From an uncultured Lachnospiraceae bacterium (GTDB lineage Bacteria > Bacillota > Clostridia > Lachnospirales > Lachnospiraceae): DNA of 64,000 nucleotides. The stretch spans positions 1 through 64,000 of the forward strand of contig CAJUTU010000014.1 of NCBI GenBank assembly GCA_910589385.1. Reading direction: 5' to 3'. Position 1 is the first letter of the stretch. Each line of letters begins with the position of its first letter. A program made the translations under genes and the position numbers. Positions 8,333-15,718 of the stretch are shown here, in pieces. Under the pieces are notes generated by a model. The model did not search any database and had not been told where the DNA came from. It saw nothing but the letters and a program-made list of their open reading frames with translations.

Positions 8333-8361
8333 TTGCTATTATTTGCAAACAGATGTATAAT
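8333..8361 (+). promoter_or_regulatory. Promoter of the adenosyltransferase leader transcript
   Basis: TTGCTA at 8333-8338 and a perfect TATAAT at 8356-8361 are separated by 17 bp. Transcription would start near 8368 and give a leader of about 315 nt before the PduO-type gene. A 78-codon open frame starting at 8299 begins upstream of this site and has no ribosome binding site, so I do not call it. Confidence 0.65.
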
Positions 8362-8534
8362 ATATACCATAAACTAGCTGATATTCCGACATTTTTGCTT
8401 CTTAGCTTACATATTTCATCACATGAGCTTTGGGAAATATGCGGACAGAAGCCGCAACAATTATTTTTGTCCGAGTACTGCTGCCAAAACCTGTCGGAAT
8501 TATATAAACTATACTCAGAGAATAAGGGGGATTG

Positions 8535-8633
8535 ATGAACTATGAAAACTTTATAGCCACCGCCGGCAATCGGGCTTATGACCCGTGCTGTATCTGGCAG
8601 TGTGCATTTCAGACCTTCGGGAAGGCAGCATAA
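8535..8633 (+). CDS. Candidate 32-residue cysteine-containing leader peptide
   Basis: ATG at 8535 follows AAGGGGG at good spacing and opens 32 codons ending at TAA 8631-8633. The peptide contains three cysteines in a CCIWQC cluster. Two other short open frames converge here: one from 8299 ends in TGA overlapping this ATG as TGATG, and one of 40 codons from ATG 8423 ends at 8545 within it; neither has a ribosome binding site. The coding end overlaps the three-way-junction fold at 8610-8645, so translation could control that fold and hence the downstream gene. I know no homolog; this could be fortuitous. Confidence 0.35.
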   Translation: MNYENFIATAGNRAYDPCCIWQCAFQTFGKAA

Positions 8634-8645
8634 AAAAGCTGTCTG
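8610..8645 (+). promoter_or_regulatory. Predicted three-way-junction RNA in the adenosyltransferase leader
   Basis: CAGA (8610-8613) pairs with TCTG (8642-8645) and encloses two adjacent hairpins: CCTT/AAGG around CGGG (8614-8625) and CAGC/GCTG (8626-8641). It lies about 40 nt before the PduO-type start codon. The sequence does not match the conserved core of the cobalamin riboswitch. It may be an attenuator linked to translation of the leader peptide. Confidence 0.35.
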
Positions 8646-8683
8646 ATTTATAATTGTAAAAAGTACTGTTAAGGGGAATTAAT

Positions 8684-9232
8684 ATGAGCGTCTACACCAA
8701 AAAAGGGGACGACGGAAGAACCTCGCTTATGGACGGAATCAGCGTGTCAAAATCCGATGACAGGATTGAGCTTTTAGGAACCCTCGATGAGCTGAACAGT
8801 GCAATTGGACTGGCAAAGGTCATTGCTGAAAAAACACTTTATGCCAATCTTGCCCGGCGGCAGCAGGAACTCATGCAGATGATGTCCGGCATTGCCGACC
8901 CACGCAATCCAAAATACCGTTTCAGCAAGGAGGAAACTTTGACGCTGGAAGAAGGCATTGACCATATGGAAAATTTATTTCCAAGAGTGAAAGAACCTGT
9001 CCTGTATGGCGGCTGCGAACAGTCTGCGCGACTTGATATGGCCCGCGCAGTTGCACGACGTGCAGAACGCCGTTTCCGCAAAGCAGAATTAAATTACGGC
9101 GCTGATCCGAAAGCGATGCAATATCTCAACCGTTTGTCTGATTACCTCTATGTAGCGGCACGTTATGCCGACTACCAGACTTCTGTCCGGATGAAAGAGA
9201 ACCACCGGCAGGAAGATAATACAAAATCATAA
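8684..9232 (+). CDS. PduO-type ATP:cob(I)alamin adenosyltransferase
   Basis: This 182-residue enzyme transfers the adenosyl group of ATP to cob(I)alamin to make coenzyme B12. The N-terminal YTKKGDDGRTSLMDG motif and the RIELLGTLDELNSAIGLA helix correspond to the conserved ATP-binding and GT-DELN signatures. The C-terminal helices show the RAVARRAERRF motif with its key arginines and YLNRLSDYLYVAARYA. The middle section (GIADPRNPKY) is more divergent than in textbook members. AAGGGGAATTAAT supports the ATG. It ends at a strong terminator, so the unit is leader plus this gene. No B12-dependent enzyme is in the window. Confidence 0.92.
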   Translation: MSVYTKKGDDGRTSLMDGISVSKSDDRIELLGTLDELNSAIGLAKVIAEKTLYANLARRQQELMQMMSGIADPRNPKYRFSKEETLTLEEGIDHMENLFPRVKEPVLYGGCEQSARLDMARAVARRAERRFRKAELNYGADPKAMQYLNRLSDYLYVAARYADYQTSVRMKENHRQEDNTKS

Positions 9233-9285
9233 AAAAGTAAATCCGCCAGTTATATAAAAACATATTCTGCCGGATTAAAAAATGG

Positions 9286-9320
9286 ATACCCCACAGTAAA
9301 CTTAAGCTGTGGGGTATTTT
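9286..9320 (+). terminator. Intrinsic terminator after the adenosyltransferase gene
   Basis: An 11-bp perfect stem (ATACCCCACAG at 9286-9296 with CTGTGGGGTAT at 9307-9317) is followed by TTT. It is placed between convergent genes and may work in both directions. Confidence 0.85.
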
Positions 9321-9355
9321 GGATGTTCATTTCTTAAATTGTACCTGAGATCATC

Positions 9356-10108
9356 TCACCAAAGAACACTGTAAAAATACTGATTTAGTTTATCCCAGGA
9401 TGTCTTGTTTTCTTCCTTTAAAGACAGTACTTCCTGTTCCATATCTTTAAGGCTGCAGCCAATATATTCAATCAGCTTTTTGTTTCTCTGCGCCTTACCC
9501 AGTTCCGGCGACGTTCTCTTTTTATGGAGCAGCTCCAATATGTAATCCTTCCATTCATCATCCAGCTTCTGCCTCAAAAGCTCTTCAAACAGCATCGGAG
9601 GCATCCTCCTTTCCTCCAGCAGCCATTTGGCCTGGAGCATCTGTCTGAGTACATAAAAATACTTTACAAGCCAGACTTCTTCATCCTGAAAATAAGTCCG
9701 ATAATCTACAGAAGCTGTGTGGATGTAATTTTGTGCACACTTTTTTACAGAAAAATATTCCGGAAGGAGCATCTGAAGCTCCACTGCCTCCGGTGTTGAC
9801 CGATATACAATAGGAGAAGCAAACCACTCGCACACTTCCGGTGTTGACCGATATACCATACGGAGCACCCGCCGCAGATCCCAGCCTTCAATATCCAAAA
9901 GTTCGTCCTGCTGCGCGTCAATAGAATCCCTGATTTCTTCCAAACGCAGATATTCTTTTTTGTCTCTTATATAAACAAACCGTACATCATAATCACTATT
10001 CGGAGACGCAAAGCCCCATGCCCTGCTTCCTGTCTCCACGGCCCATATGATCCTGACATGTGCCTTCTTTTCGATCTCACTCAGTTTCGCCCGAATAATT
10101 GCATCCAT
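9356..10108 (-). CDS. RlaP/YcgL-type predicted nucleotidyltransferase
   Basis: This 250-residue protein belongs to the DNA polymerase beta-like nucleotidyltransferase superfamily, RlaP (PF10127) branch. The signature is ETGSRAWGFASPNSDYDVRFVY, with GS followed by the metal-binding D-x-D. RlaP proteins are linked to RNA repair or modification, but the reaction here is unknown. I start at ATG 10108 (MDAII), which has GGGAGATGGAG just upstream; the ATG six codons earlier has no ribosome binding site. The protein contains VYRSTPE twice, 16 residues apart, encoded by an identical 20-bp sequence at 9789-9808 and 9837-9856, which is odd within a conserved domain. It is a single gene with no operon partners. 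Confidence 0.85.
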   Translation of the reverse strand: MDAIIRAKLSEIEKKAHVRIIWAVETGSRAWGFASPNSDYDVRFVYIRDKKEYLRLEEIRDSIDAQQDELLDIEGWDLRRVLRMVYRSTPEVCEWFASPIVYRSTPEAVELQMLLPEYFSVKKCAQNYIHTASVDYRTYFQDEEVWLVKYFYVLRQMLQAKWLLEERRMPPMLFEELLRQKLDDEWKDYILELLHKKRTSPELGKAQRNKKLIEYIGCSLKDMEQEVLSLKEENKTSWDKLNQYFYSVLW

Positions 10109-10212
10109 ATCTCCATCTCCCTGCATCTAATATTCTGTCGTTGTGCATGGCTGCGGCCAAAATGAAAACTCAGGGCCGAAGCCTAAATATATTCCAGGCA
10201 TATACAGTACTA

Positions 10213-10737
10213 TCATTCCTCTAAAGTCTCCGGCTCCGGATATTCCTCCCCAAACGTCTCTACCGTCACCTTTTTCATCACCTGCGGCGACAACGGTTTA
10301 TCCTGATAGTCGGTCTCGGTCTCTGCGATTTTGTCCACCACATCAATCCCCTCTGTAATTTTTCCAAATGCTGCATATGCACCGTCCAGATGTGGAGATT
10401 TTTTATGCATGATAAAAAATTGAGACCCTGCAGAATCCGGATGCATCGCACGCGCCATAGACAACACACCCTTGTCGTGCTCCAGATTATTTTCAAACCC
10501 GTTCTGAGAAAATTCTCCCCGGATACTGTAACCGGGGCCTCCCATCCCTGTTCCATCGGGACAGCCGCCTTGGATCATAAAACCACTGATCACCCGATGG
10601 AAGATCAGCCCATCATAATACCCTTTCTTTATCAAAGATATAAAATTGCGGACCGTATTCGGTGCAATCTCTGGATAAAGCTCTGCTTTCATCACATCTC
10701 CGTTTTCCATTTCAAATGTAATAACTGGATTTTCCAT
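10213..10737 (-). CDS. Cyclophilin-type peptidyl-prolyl cis-trans isomerase
   Basis: This 174-residue cytoplasmic protein catalyses proline isomerisation during folding. The cyclophilin signatures are clear: FHRVISGFMIQGG with the catalytic Arg, then GVLSMARAMHPDSAGSQFFIMHKKSPHLDGAYAAFGKI. I start at ATG 10737 (MENPVITFEM), preceded by AGAGGGAAAG; the longer frame adds a cysteine-containing 20 residues without a ribosome binding site. It follows the U32 gene by about 80 bp in the same direction and may be cotranscribed. Confidence 0.93.
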   Translation of the reverse strand: MENPVITFEMENGDVMKAELYPEIAPNTVRNFISLIKKGYYDGLIFHRVISGFMIQGGCPDGTGMGGPGYSIRGEFSQNGFENNLEHDKGVLSMARAMHPDSAGSQFFIMHKKSPHLDGAYAAFGKITEGIDVVDKIAETETDYQDKPLSPQVMKKVTVETFGEEYPEPETLEE

Positions 10738-10815
10738 AATATGATCTTTCCCTCTCTTTTCAGTATATATCGCCAGACTACAAGTCTGGCAGTCCATTCC
10801 CTATTTTATATTTCG

Positions 10816-12042
10816 TCAAACCTCTGCTCTTCTTAATATATCAAACTTCTCTGCCTGGCCCTGTAAGTCAACAAACAACACCTGCTTTGCATGGGGAGCG
10901 CTTTCCTGTTCCATCCCTTCTTCATTCAGGATTTTACCAACCTTTACCTTTACATTTCTGCCATCCGGCTTCATGATCTCAATCCATTCCCCGGCCATGA
11001 ATTTATTTCTCTGCTCAATCCGGTAAAGACCCTCCTGCTCATCCTCCACAATTCCCAGATAGGTAAATTCTTTCACATAAGTACTTTCGTTATATATCTG
11101 CGTGTTCTCATCCGGTTTCCCAAAGAAAAAGCCCGTCGTAAACTGACGGTAAGTACAGCTTGCGATCTGTTCCAGATACCAGGGCATATTTGCCTGATAT
11201 TTTTCCGGGCTTTCCAGATAGTCATCCAGAGCTTTCCGATAAGTCCTTGCCACTGCTGCCACATACAGCGCCGTCTTCATGCGCCCTTCCACCTTCAAGC
11301 TGTCAATCCCAGCATCGATCAACTCTGGAATATGTCCGATCATACAAAGGTCTTTTGAGTTGAAAATATAGGTTCCCCTGTCATTTTCAAATACCGGCAT
11401 ATACTCTCCCGGCCTGGTCTCCTCCACAACCGCATATTTCCAACGGCATGGATGAGTGCATGACCCTTGATTCGCGTCCCGCCCTGTAAAATAATTACTC
11501 AACAGGCATCTGCCGGAATAAGAAATACACATAGAGCCATGGATAAATGCTTCAATTTCCATATCCTCCGGGATATTCTGCCGCAATTCCTTCAGTTCTT
11601 CCATAGAAAGCTCTCTGGCTGCGACTACCCGCTTTGCCCCTTGCCTGTACCAAAACCGATATGCTGCATAATTCGTATTATTCGCCTGCGTACTGATATG
11701 CCGCTCAATCTCCGGGCAGATCTCACCTGCAATCTCAAAGATTCCCGGATCCGCAATGATCAAGCCGTCCGGCTGTATCTCCCTTAACTCTTCCAGATAC
11801 ATCCGAACCCCTTCCAAGTCCCGGTTGTGGGCAAAAATATTGACTGTCACATAAACCTTCACATGATGGGCATGTGCAAATGCAATCCCTTCTCTCATAT
11901 CCTGCATAGAGAAATTTTTCGCTTTCGCACGCAGGCCAAACGACTCTCCGCCAATATAAACTGCATCTGCTCCAAATATCACAGCCGTCTTTAATACCTC
12001 CAGACTGCTGGCCGGGATCAATAATTCTGGATGCCTTGCCAT
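10816..12042 (-). CDS. U32 family protein, TrhP-like tRNA hydroxylation factor
   Basis: This 408-residue protein is of the U32 peptidase family. The family signature with its cysteines is present: EAFIHGSMCISYSGRCLLSN, followed by GSCTHPCRWKY. The N-terminal half is TIM-barrel-like. E. coli YegQ (TrhP) and B. subtilis YrrN/YrrO, close relatives, are needed for prephenate-dependent 5-hydroxyuridine formation at tRNA position 34 rather than proteolysis. The adjacent TrmR supports that role here. I start at ATG 12042 after AAGGAAG. The C-terminal beta domain is present, so this is the longer TrhP form. Confidence 0.9.
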   Translation of the reverse strand: MARHPELLIPASSLEVLKTAVIFGADAVYIGGESFGLRAKAKNFSMQDMREGIAFAHAHHVKVYVTVNIFAHNRDLEGVRMYLEELREIQPDGLIIADPGIFEIAGEICPEIERHISTQANNTNYAAYRFWYRQGAKRVVAARELSMEELKELRQNIPEDMEIEAFIHGSMCISYSGRCLLSNYFTGRDANQGSCTHPCRWKYAVVEETRPGEYMPVFENDRGTYIFNSKDLCMIGHIPELIDAGIDSLKVEGRMKTALYVAAVARTYRKALDDYLESPEKYQANMPWYLEQIASCTYRQFTTGFFFGKPDENTQIYNESTYVKEFTYLGIVEDEQEGLYRIEQRNKFMAGEWIEIMKPDGRNVKVKVGKILNEEGMEQESAPHAKQVLFVDLQGQAEKFDILRRAEV

Positions 12043-12109
12043 TTCCAACTTCCTTTTCTGATATCTATTTCGTTATACCCCTTTTCGGTCAAGGTATTCA
12101 CTGTTACTT

Positions 12110-12772
12110 CTACACACATCTGACAATATCCTGGCATTTCACACTGACCGCCACACCGTCCCCCAAAGGTAGAATCGATGTGGCCAGATTGTCATGATGC
12201 TTCAATTCATACAGATATTCCCGCATTCTGGCATGGATTGTCCGGTCTCTGCGCTCTACCGCAAACCTGGACTCCAATACGTCACCGCCTTGCAGCACAT
12301 TATCCGAGAGCAGGATTCCGTCCTCTGCCAAGACACGCAGCGCCTCTGGCAGATAATAGATATACTGGCCTTTCGCCGCGTCCACGAAGATAAAATCAAA
12401 GCCCTCATGCAGTTCTTTTAATACATCCAGGGCATCTCCTTCTATCAGGGTAATCTGCCTCTCCTTCCCCATACGTTCGAAGTTCGCCCTGGCTGCAGGA
12501 ATCCTTTTCTCATAATTCTCAATCGTCAAAATGCGGCAGCCCTCCGGCACATACTCACTCATCATCAGTGCGGAAAATCCCACTCCTGTACCAATCTCCA
12601 GAATCTTTTTCGGCTTTTTCATGCACAACAGAACTTTTAGGAAGCTTTGCGTCTCTTTTCTTATAATGGGTACTCCCTGTTCCAACGCCTCTCTCTCAAT
12701 TTCTTCCAATACCGCGCACTCCGCCGTCTCTAATGACTGGATATAAGCAGCCGCCCTCTCATCCATGATCAT
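12110..12772 (-). CDS. trmR: tRNA 5-hydroxyuridine methyltransferase
   Basis: This SAM-dependent O-methyltransferase of the COMT/YrrM class converts 5-hydroxyuridine at wobble position 34 to 5-methoxyuridine. SAM motif I is ILEIGTGVGFSALMM, the metal-ligand region is FIFVDAAKGQYIYY, and the LLSDNVLQGG motif with its metal-binding Asp-Asn follows. I prefer ATG 12772 (MIMDERA) as start because GAGGAGG lies 8 bp before it, inside the last codons of the RNase J gene; the ATG at 12793 would overlap that site. The gene overlaps RNase J and precedes the TrhP-like gene, so substrate maker and methylase are cotranscribed. Confidence 0.9.
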   Translation of the reverse strand: MIMDERAAAYIQSLETAECAVLEEIEREALEQGVPIIRKETQSFLKVLLCMKKPKKILEIGTGVGFSALMMSEYVPEGCRILTIENYEKRIPAARANFERMGKERQITLIEGDALDVLKELHEGFDFIFVDAAKGQYIYYLPEALRVLAEDGILLSDNVLQGGDVLESRFAVERRDRTIHARMREYLYELKHHDNLATSILPLGDGVAVSVKCQDIVRCV

Positions 12773-12785
12773 CCATGCTGCCTCC

Positions 12786-14450
12786 TCATACATCCATGAT
12801 GATCGGAATGATCATTGGCCTCCTCTTGGTCTTCTTCCAGATAAAATCATTCATGGTATCCCGGATCGCAACCTTAATCTTGTTCCAATCCGCCCGGCGT
12901 CCACAGAGGCATCTGTCCAGACTTTCAGATATCACATGTCTGGCCTCTTCCATCAAACCTTCCGACTCTCTTACATAAACAAACCCACGGGACACAATAT
13001 CCGGCCCCGCCAGAAGCCGATTGCTTCCACGCTCCAGCGTCAATACAACAATGATAATCCCGTCCTCTGCCAGATGCTGTCTGTCACGAAGCACGATATT
13101 ACCGACGTCTCCGACACCCAGGCCATCCACAAGGATCGTTCCTGTATGCACCTTATCTACCACTTTTGCGGATTCATCTGTCAGCTCCAGTACGTCTCCT
13201 GACTGGATAATAAATACATTCTCTTTCGGGATTCCCAGAGACAACGCAATTTCTGAATTAGCTTTCAGATGACGGTACTCTCCATGTACCGGAATCGCAT
13301 ACTTTGGTTTTACCAGGGAATAAATCAGTTTCAATTCTTCCTGACATGCATGTCCTGATACATGTGCCTCCTGGAAAATAACTTTTGCTCCTTTTGCAGA
13401 CAATTCATTGATTACACGGGAGACAGATTTCTCATTCCCCGGAATCGGGTTGGAACTGAAGATGATCGTATCATTCGGCTGTATAGTGACTTTCCGGTGT
13501 ACATCCGCCGCCATACGGGACAATGCCGCCATGGATTCTCCCTGGCTTCCTGTCGTGATCAGCACCATCTTCTCCGGCGGGTAATTGCGCATCTCGTCAA
13601 TCTCGATCAAAGTGTTCTCCGGCACATTCAGATACCCCAGCTCAGAAGCAGTAGAAATGATATTTACCATACTCCTTCCTTCTACAACAACTTTCCGTCC
13701 ATATTTATAAGCAGAGTTGATGATCTGCTGTACACGATCCACATTGGACGCGAAAGTGGCAATGATAATGCGGGTATTCTGATGTTCCGCAAAAATATGG
13801 TCAAAGGTAATCCCCACGGTCCGCTCCGACTGAGTGAATCCTTTCCGTTCTGCATTGGTGCTGTCTGACATCAGCGCCAGCACGCCCTTTTTCCCAATCT
13901 CTGCAAACCGCTGCAGGTCAATGGCATCTCCGAACACAGGTGTATAATCTACCTTAAAGTCCCCTGTATGCACCACTGTGCCTGCCGGGGAGTAGATTGC
14001 CAGTGCCGATGCATCCTGAATGCTGTGGTTCGTCTTAATAAATTCAATCCGAAACTGTCCCAGATTGATCGACTGGCCATGACGCACAATCTTTCTCTTT
14101 GTCGTACGCAGCAAATTGTGCTCTTTCAGCTTATTATCAATAATTCCCATGGTTAGCTTCGTCGTATAAATCGGAAGGTTAATATCCTTCAGCACATACG
14201 GGAGAGCTCCGATGTGGTCCTCATGCCCGTGGGTGATCACGAATCCCTTCACCTTTTCAATATTATCCTTTAGATATGTTACATCCGGTATGACAAGGTC
14301 AATACCGAGCATATCATCTTCCGGGAAAGCCAGGCCGCAGTCCAGCACAATAATACTGTCTTCATATTCAAAGGCAGTAATATTCATACCGATCTGCTCT
14401 AATCCCCCAAGAGGAATGATACGCAGTTTTCCAATATTCTCTTTTCTCAA
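12786..14450 (-). CDS. rnj: Ribonuclease J
   Basis: RNase J combines 5'-3' exonuclease and endonuclease activity in mRNA decay and rRNA maturation. The metallo-beta-lactamase motif HGHEDHIGALPY is intact, and the beta-CASP domain follows with HVSGHAC and IPVHGEYRH. The length of about 554 residues is normal. I place the start at TTG 14450 (MRKENIGKLRIIPLGG), seven bases after GGAGGT. The ATG five codons upstream overlaps that ribosome binding site and has none of its own. It overlaps trmR downstream. Confidence 0.95.
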   Translation of the reverse strand: MRKENIGKLRIIPLGGLEQIGMNITAFEYEDSIIVLDCGLAFPEDDMLGIDLVIPDVTYLKDNIEKVKGFVITHGHEDHIGALPYVLKDINLPIYTTKLTMGIIDNKLKEHNLLRTTKRKIVRHGQSINLGQFRIEFIKTNHSIQDASALAIYSPAGTVVHTGDFKVDYTPVFGDAIDLQRFAEIGKKGVLALMSDSTNAERKGFTQSERTVGITFDHIFAEHQNTRIIIATFASNVDRVQQIINSAYKYGRKVVVEGRSMVNIISTASELGYLNVPENTLIEIDEMRNYPPEKMVLITTGSQGESMAALSRMAADVHRKVTIQPNDTIIFSSNPIPGNEKSVSRVINELSAKGAKVIFQEAHVSGHACQEELKLIYSLVKPKYAIPVHGEYRHLKANSEIALSLGIPKENVFIIQSGDVLELTDESAKVVDKVHTGTILVDGLGVGDVGNIVLRDRQHLAEDGIIIVVLTLERGSNRLLAGPDIVSRGFVYVRESEGLMEEARHVISESLDRCLCGRRADWNKIKVAIRDTMNDFIWKKTKRRPMIIPIIMDV

Positions 14451-14606
14451 TAACCGCACCTCCATCTTTTTTATTATGTATTACTCTTTTTGCTTACACG
14501 CAGATGCCCTTCATCTATTACCCGGTCTCTATCCGCGGCAGGCAGTAAATATTTTCATAACCACCGGTTCCTCTCCCCCGGAGGTTTATCATTTTCATAC
14601 TCCAGA

Positions 14607-14864
14607 TCACATTCTGATATCCGTATCTTCCAGCAGTTCTTCAAACACCTTTGAAACTGCCTCTAATTCCGTATCTTCTTCCACGATCTCATAGACACTG
14701 TCCTGTTCGTCCTCAGGATTCATATCCTTCAGGATCAGGCATACGCCCTCCTCTTCTGGATCCGTAACAAGTATATATGTAGAGCCATTGATCTTTGTCT
14801 GCTCCAGTACATGAAATTCAACAGTCTCTTTTGTATCTTCCAGAAAAAATTCCACTTTTTCCAT
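14607..14864 (-). CDS. DUF1292 family protein (YrzB-like)
   Basis: This small acidic protein of 85 residues is of the DUF1292/YrzB family. The pattern EFFLEDTKETVEFHVLEQTKINGSTYILVTDPEEE matches B. subtilis YrzB, which also sits in the yrzL-yrrK-yrzB cluster. I choose ATG 14864 because AGGAGTAAGG precedes it. The function is unknown. It follows ruvX immediately and is part of the same transcription unit. Confidence 0.85.
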   Translation of the reverse strand: MEKVEFFLEDTKETVEFHVLEQTKINGSTYILVTDPEEEGVCLILKDMNPEDEQDSVYEIVEEDTELEAVSKVFEELLEDTDIRM

Positions 14865-14875
14865 ATCCTTACTCC

Positions 14876-15310
14876 TCATACTTCCTGCCGTCTTGGCAGA
14901 GAATCCAAATACCCCTGTAAAATAAAGACTGCTGCAATCTTATCAATATATTTCTTCCGGTTTTCCCGCCTTACTCCGCTCTCGATCAACGTCTGTTCAG
15001 CGGCAGCCGTTGTCAGACGTTCGTCCCACATGATCACTTCCAGGCCTGTCCGCCTTTTAAGCATCTCTTGAAATTCCAGAGACTTCCTGGCCCGCTCACC
15101 GATATCATTATTCATATGCTTTGGAAAACCAAGTATGATCTTCCCCACTTCGTATTCCCGGATCAATTCTTCGATCCTGGCACAAGTCCGGCGGAGCTTA
15201 TTTTCCTCTTTTCTCTCAATCGTCTCCACACCCTGGGCAGTCAACAGCAAGGCATCGCTTACCGCCACGCCTACTGTTTTTGAGCCAAAGTCCAATCCCA
15301 TGATCCTCAT
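14876..15310 (-). CDS. ruvX: RuvX/YqgF (YrrK) RNase H-fold nuclease
   Basis: This 144-residue RNase H-like protein is of the YqgF/RuvX family, linked to pre-16S rRNA 5' processing and proposed as a Holliday junction resolvase. The motifs MGLDFGSKTVGVAVSD, ILGFPKHMNND and WDERLTTAAAEQTL are intact, including the catalytic acidic residues. The start is at ATG 15310, adjoining the IreB stop codon, which implies translational coupling as no strong ribosome binding site is seen. A GTG immediately upstream at 15313 is an alternative. Confidence 0.93.
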   Translation of the reverse strand: MRIMGLDFGSKTVGVAVSDALLLTAQGVETIERKEENKLRRTCARIEELIREYEVGKIILGFPKHMNNDIGERARKSLEFQEMLKRRTGLEVIMWDERLTTAAAEQTLIESGVRRENRKKYIDKIAAVFILQGYLDSLPRRQEV

Positions 15311-15316
15311 CACGGA

Positions 15317-15580
15317 TTATGCCCAGGAATTATGCGTAATATACGCTTTCAGCAGTTCTTCTACCAGCTCGTCACGTTCCACTTTCATTACAAGGCTTCT
15401 TGCCCCGTTAAAACTTGTAATATAAGTCGGATCTCCAGACATCACATAACCCACAATCTGGTTGACCGGGTTATATCCTTTTTCCTTCAATGCCTTATAC
15501 ACGATTTCCAGAATATCCTTTGCGGAAATCTGCGGCCCTGGTTCTACTTGAAAGAATTGGGTATTGCTTAAATCACTCAT
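15317..15580 (-). CDS. ireB: IreB family regulatory phosphoprotein
   Basis: This 87-residue protein is a UPF0297/YrzL/IreB member. In Enterococcus faecalis, IreB is phosphorylated by the PASTA kinase IreK and tunes cephalosporin resistance. The N-terminal DLSNTQFF segment and GYNPVNQIVGYVMSGDPTYIT are highly conserved. GGAGGAAGAAAC supports the ATG. It is first in the ireB-ruvX-DUF1292 cluster, the same order as in Bacillus. Confidence 0.95.
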   Translation of the reverse strand: MSDLSNTQFFQVEPGPQISAKDILEIVYKALKEKGYNPVNQIVGYVMSGDPTYITSFNGARSLVMKVERDELVEELLKAYITHNSWA

Positions 15581-15718
15581 GTTTCTTCCTCCATTTCTCT
15601 TCTGTTCTCTTTAGTATTATAAAAGTAATGCTTCCATACAAAATTGTACATCTATCGTACTATGCGCATGCAGGCGCAAACACTCTAATTATCATTTTAA
15701 TACAAGTCTTCCTAAAAT

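Noticed and set aside
8299..8535. 78-codon plus-strand open frame ahead of the adenosyltransferase gene
   Set aside because: It has no ribosome binding site, its start lies upstream of the best promoter, and the composition is not protein-like; I treat it as leader sequence.
8367..8683. Cobalamin riboswitch upstream of the B12 adenosyltransferase
   Set aside because: The conserved core segments of the cobalamin riboswitch are not present; only a few short similarities near the B12-box position were seen.
9789..9856. Two-copy repeat in the nucleotidyltransferase gene as a CRISPR-like unit
   Set aside because: Only two copies exist and both are in frame within a coding region.
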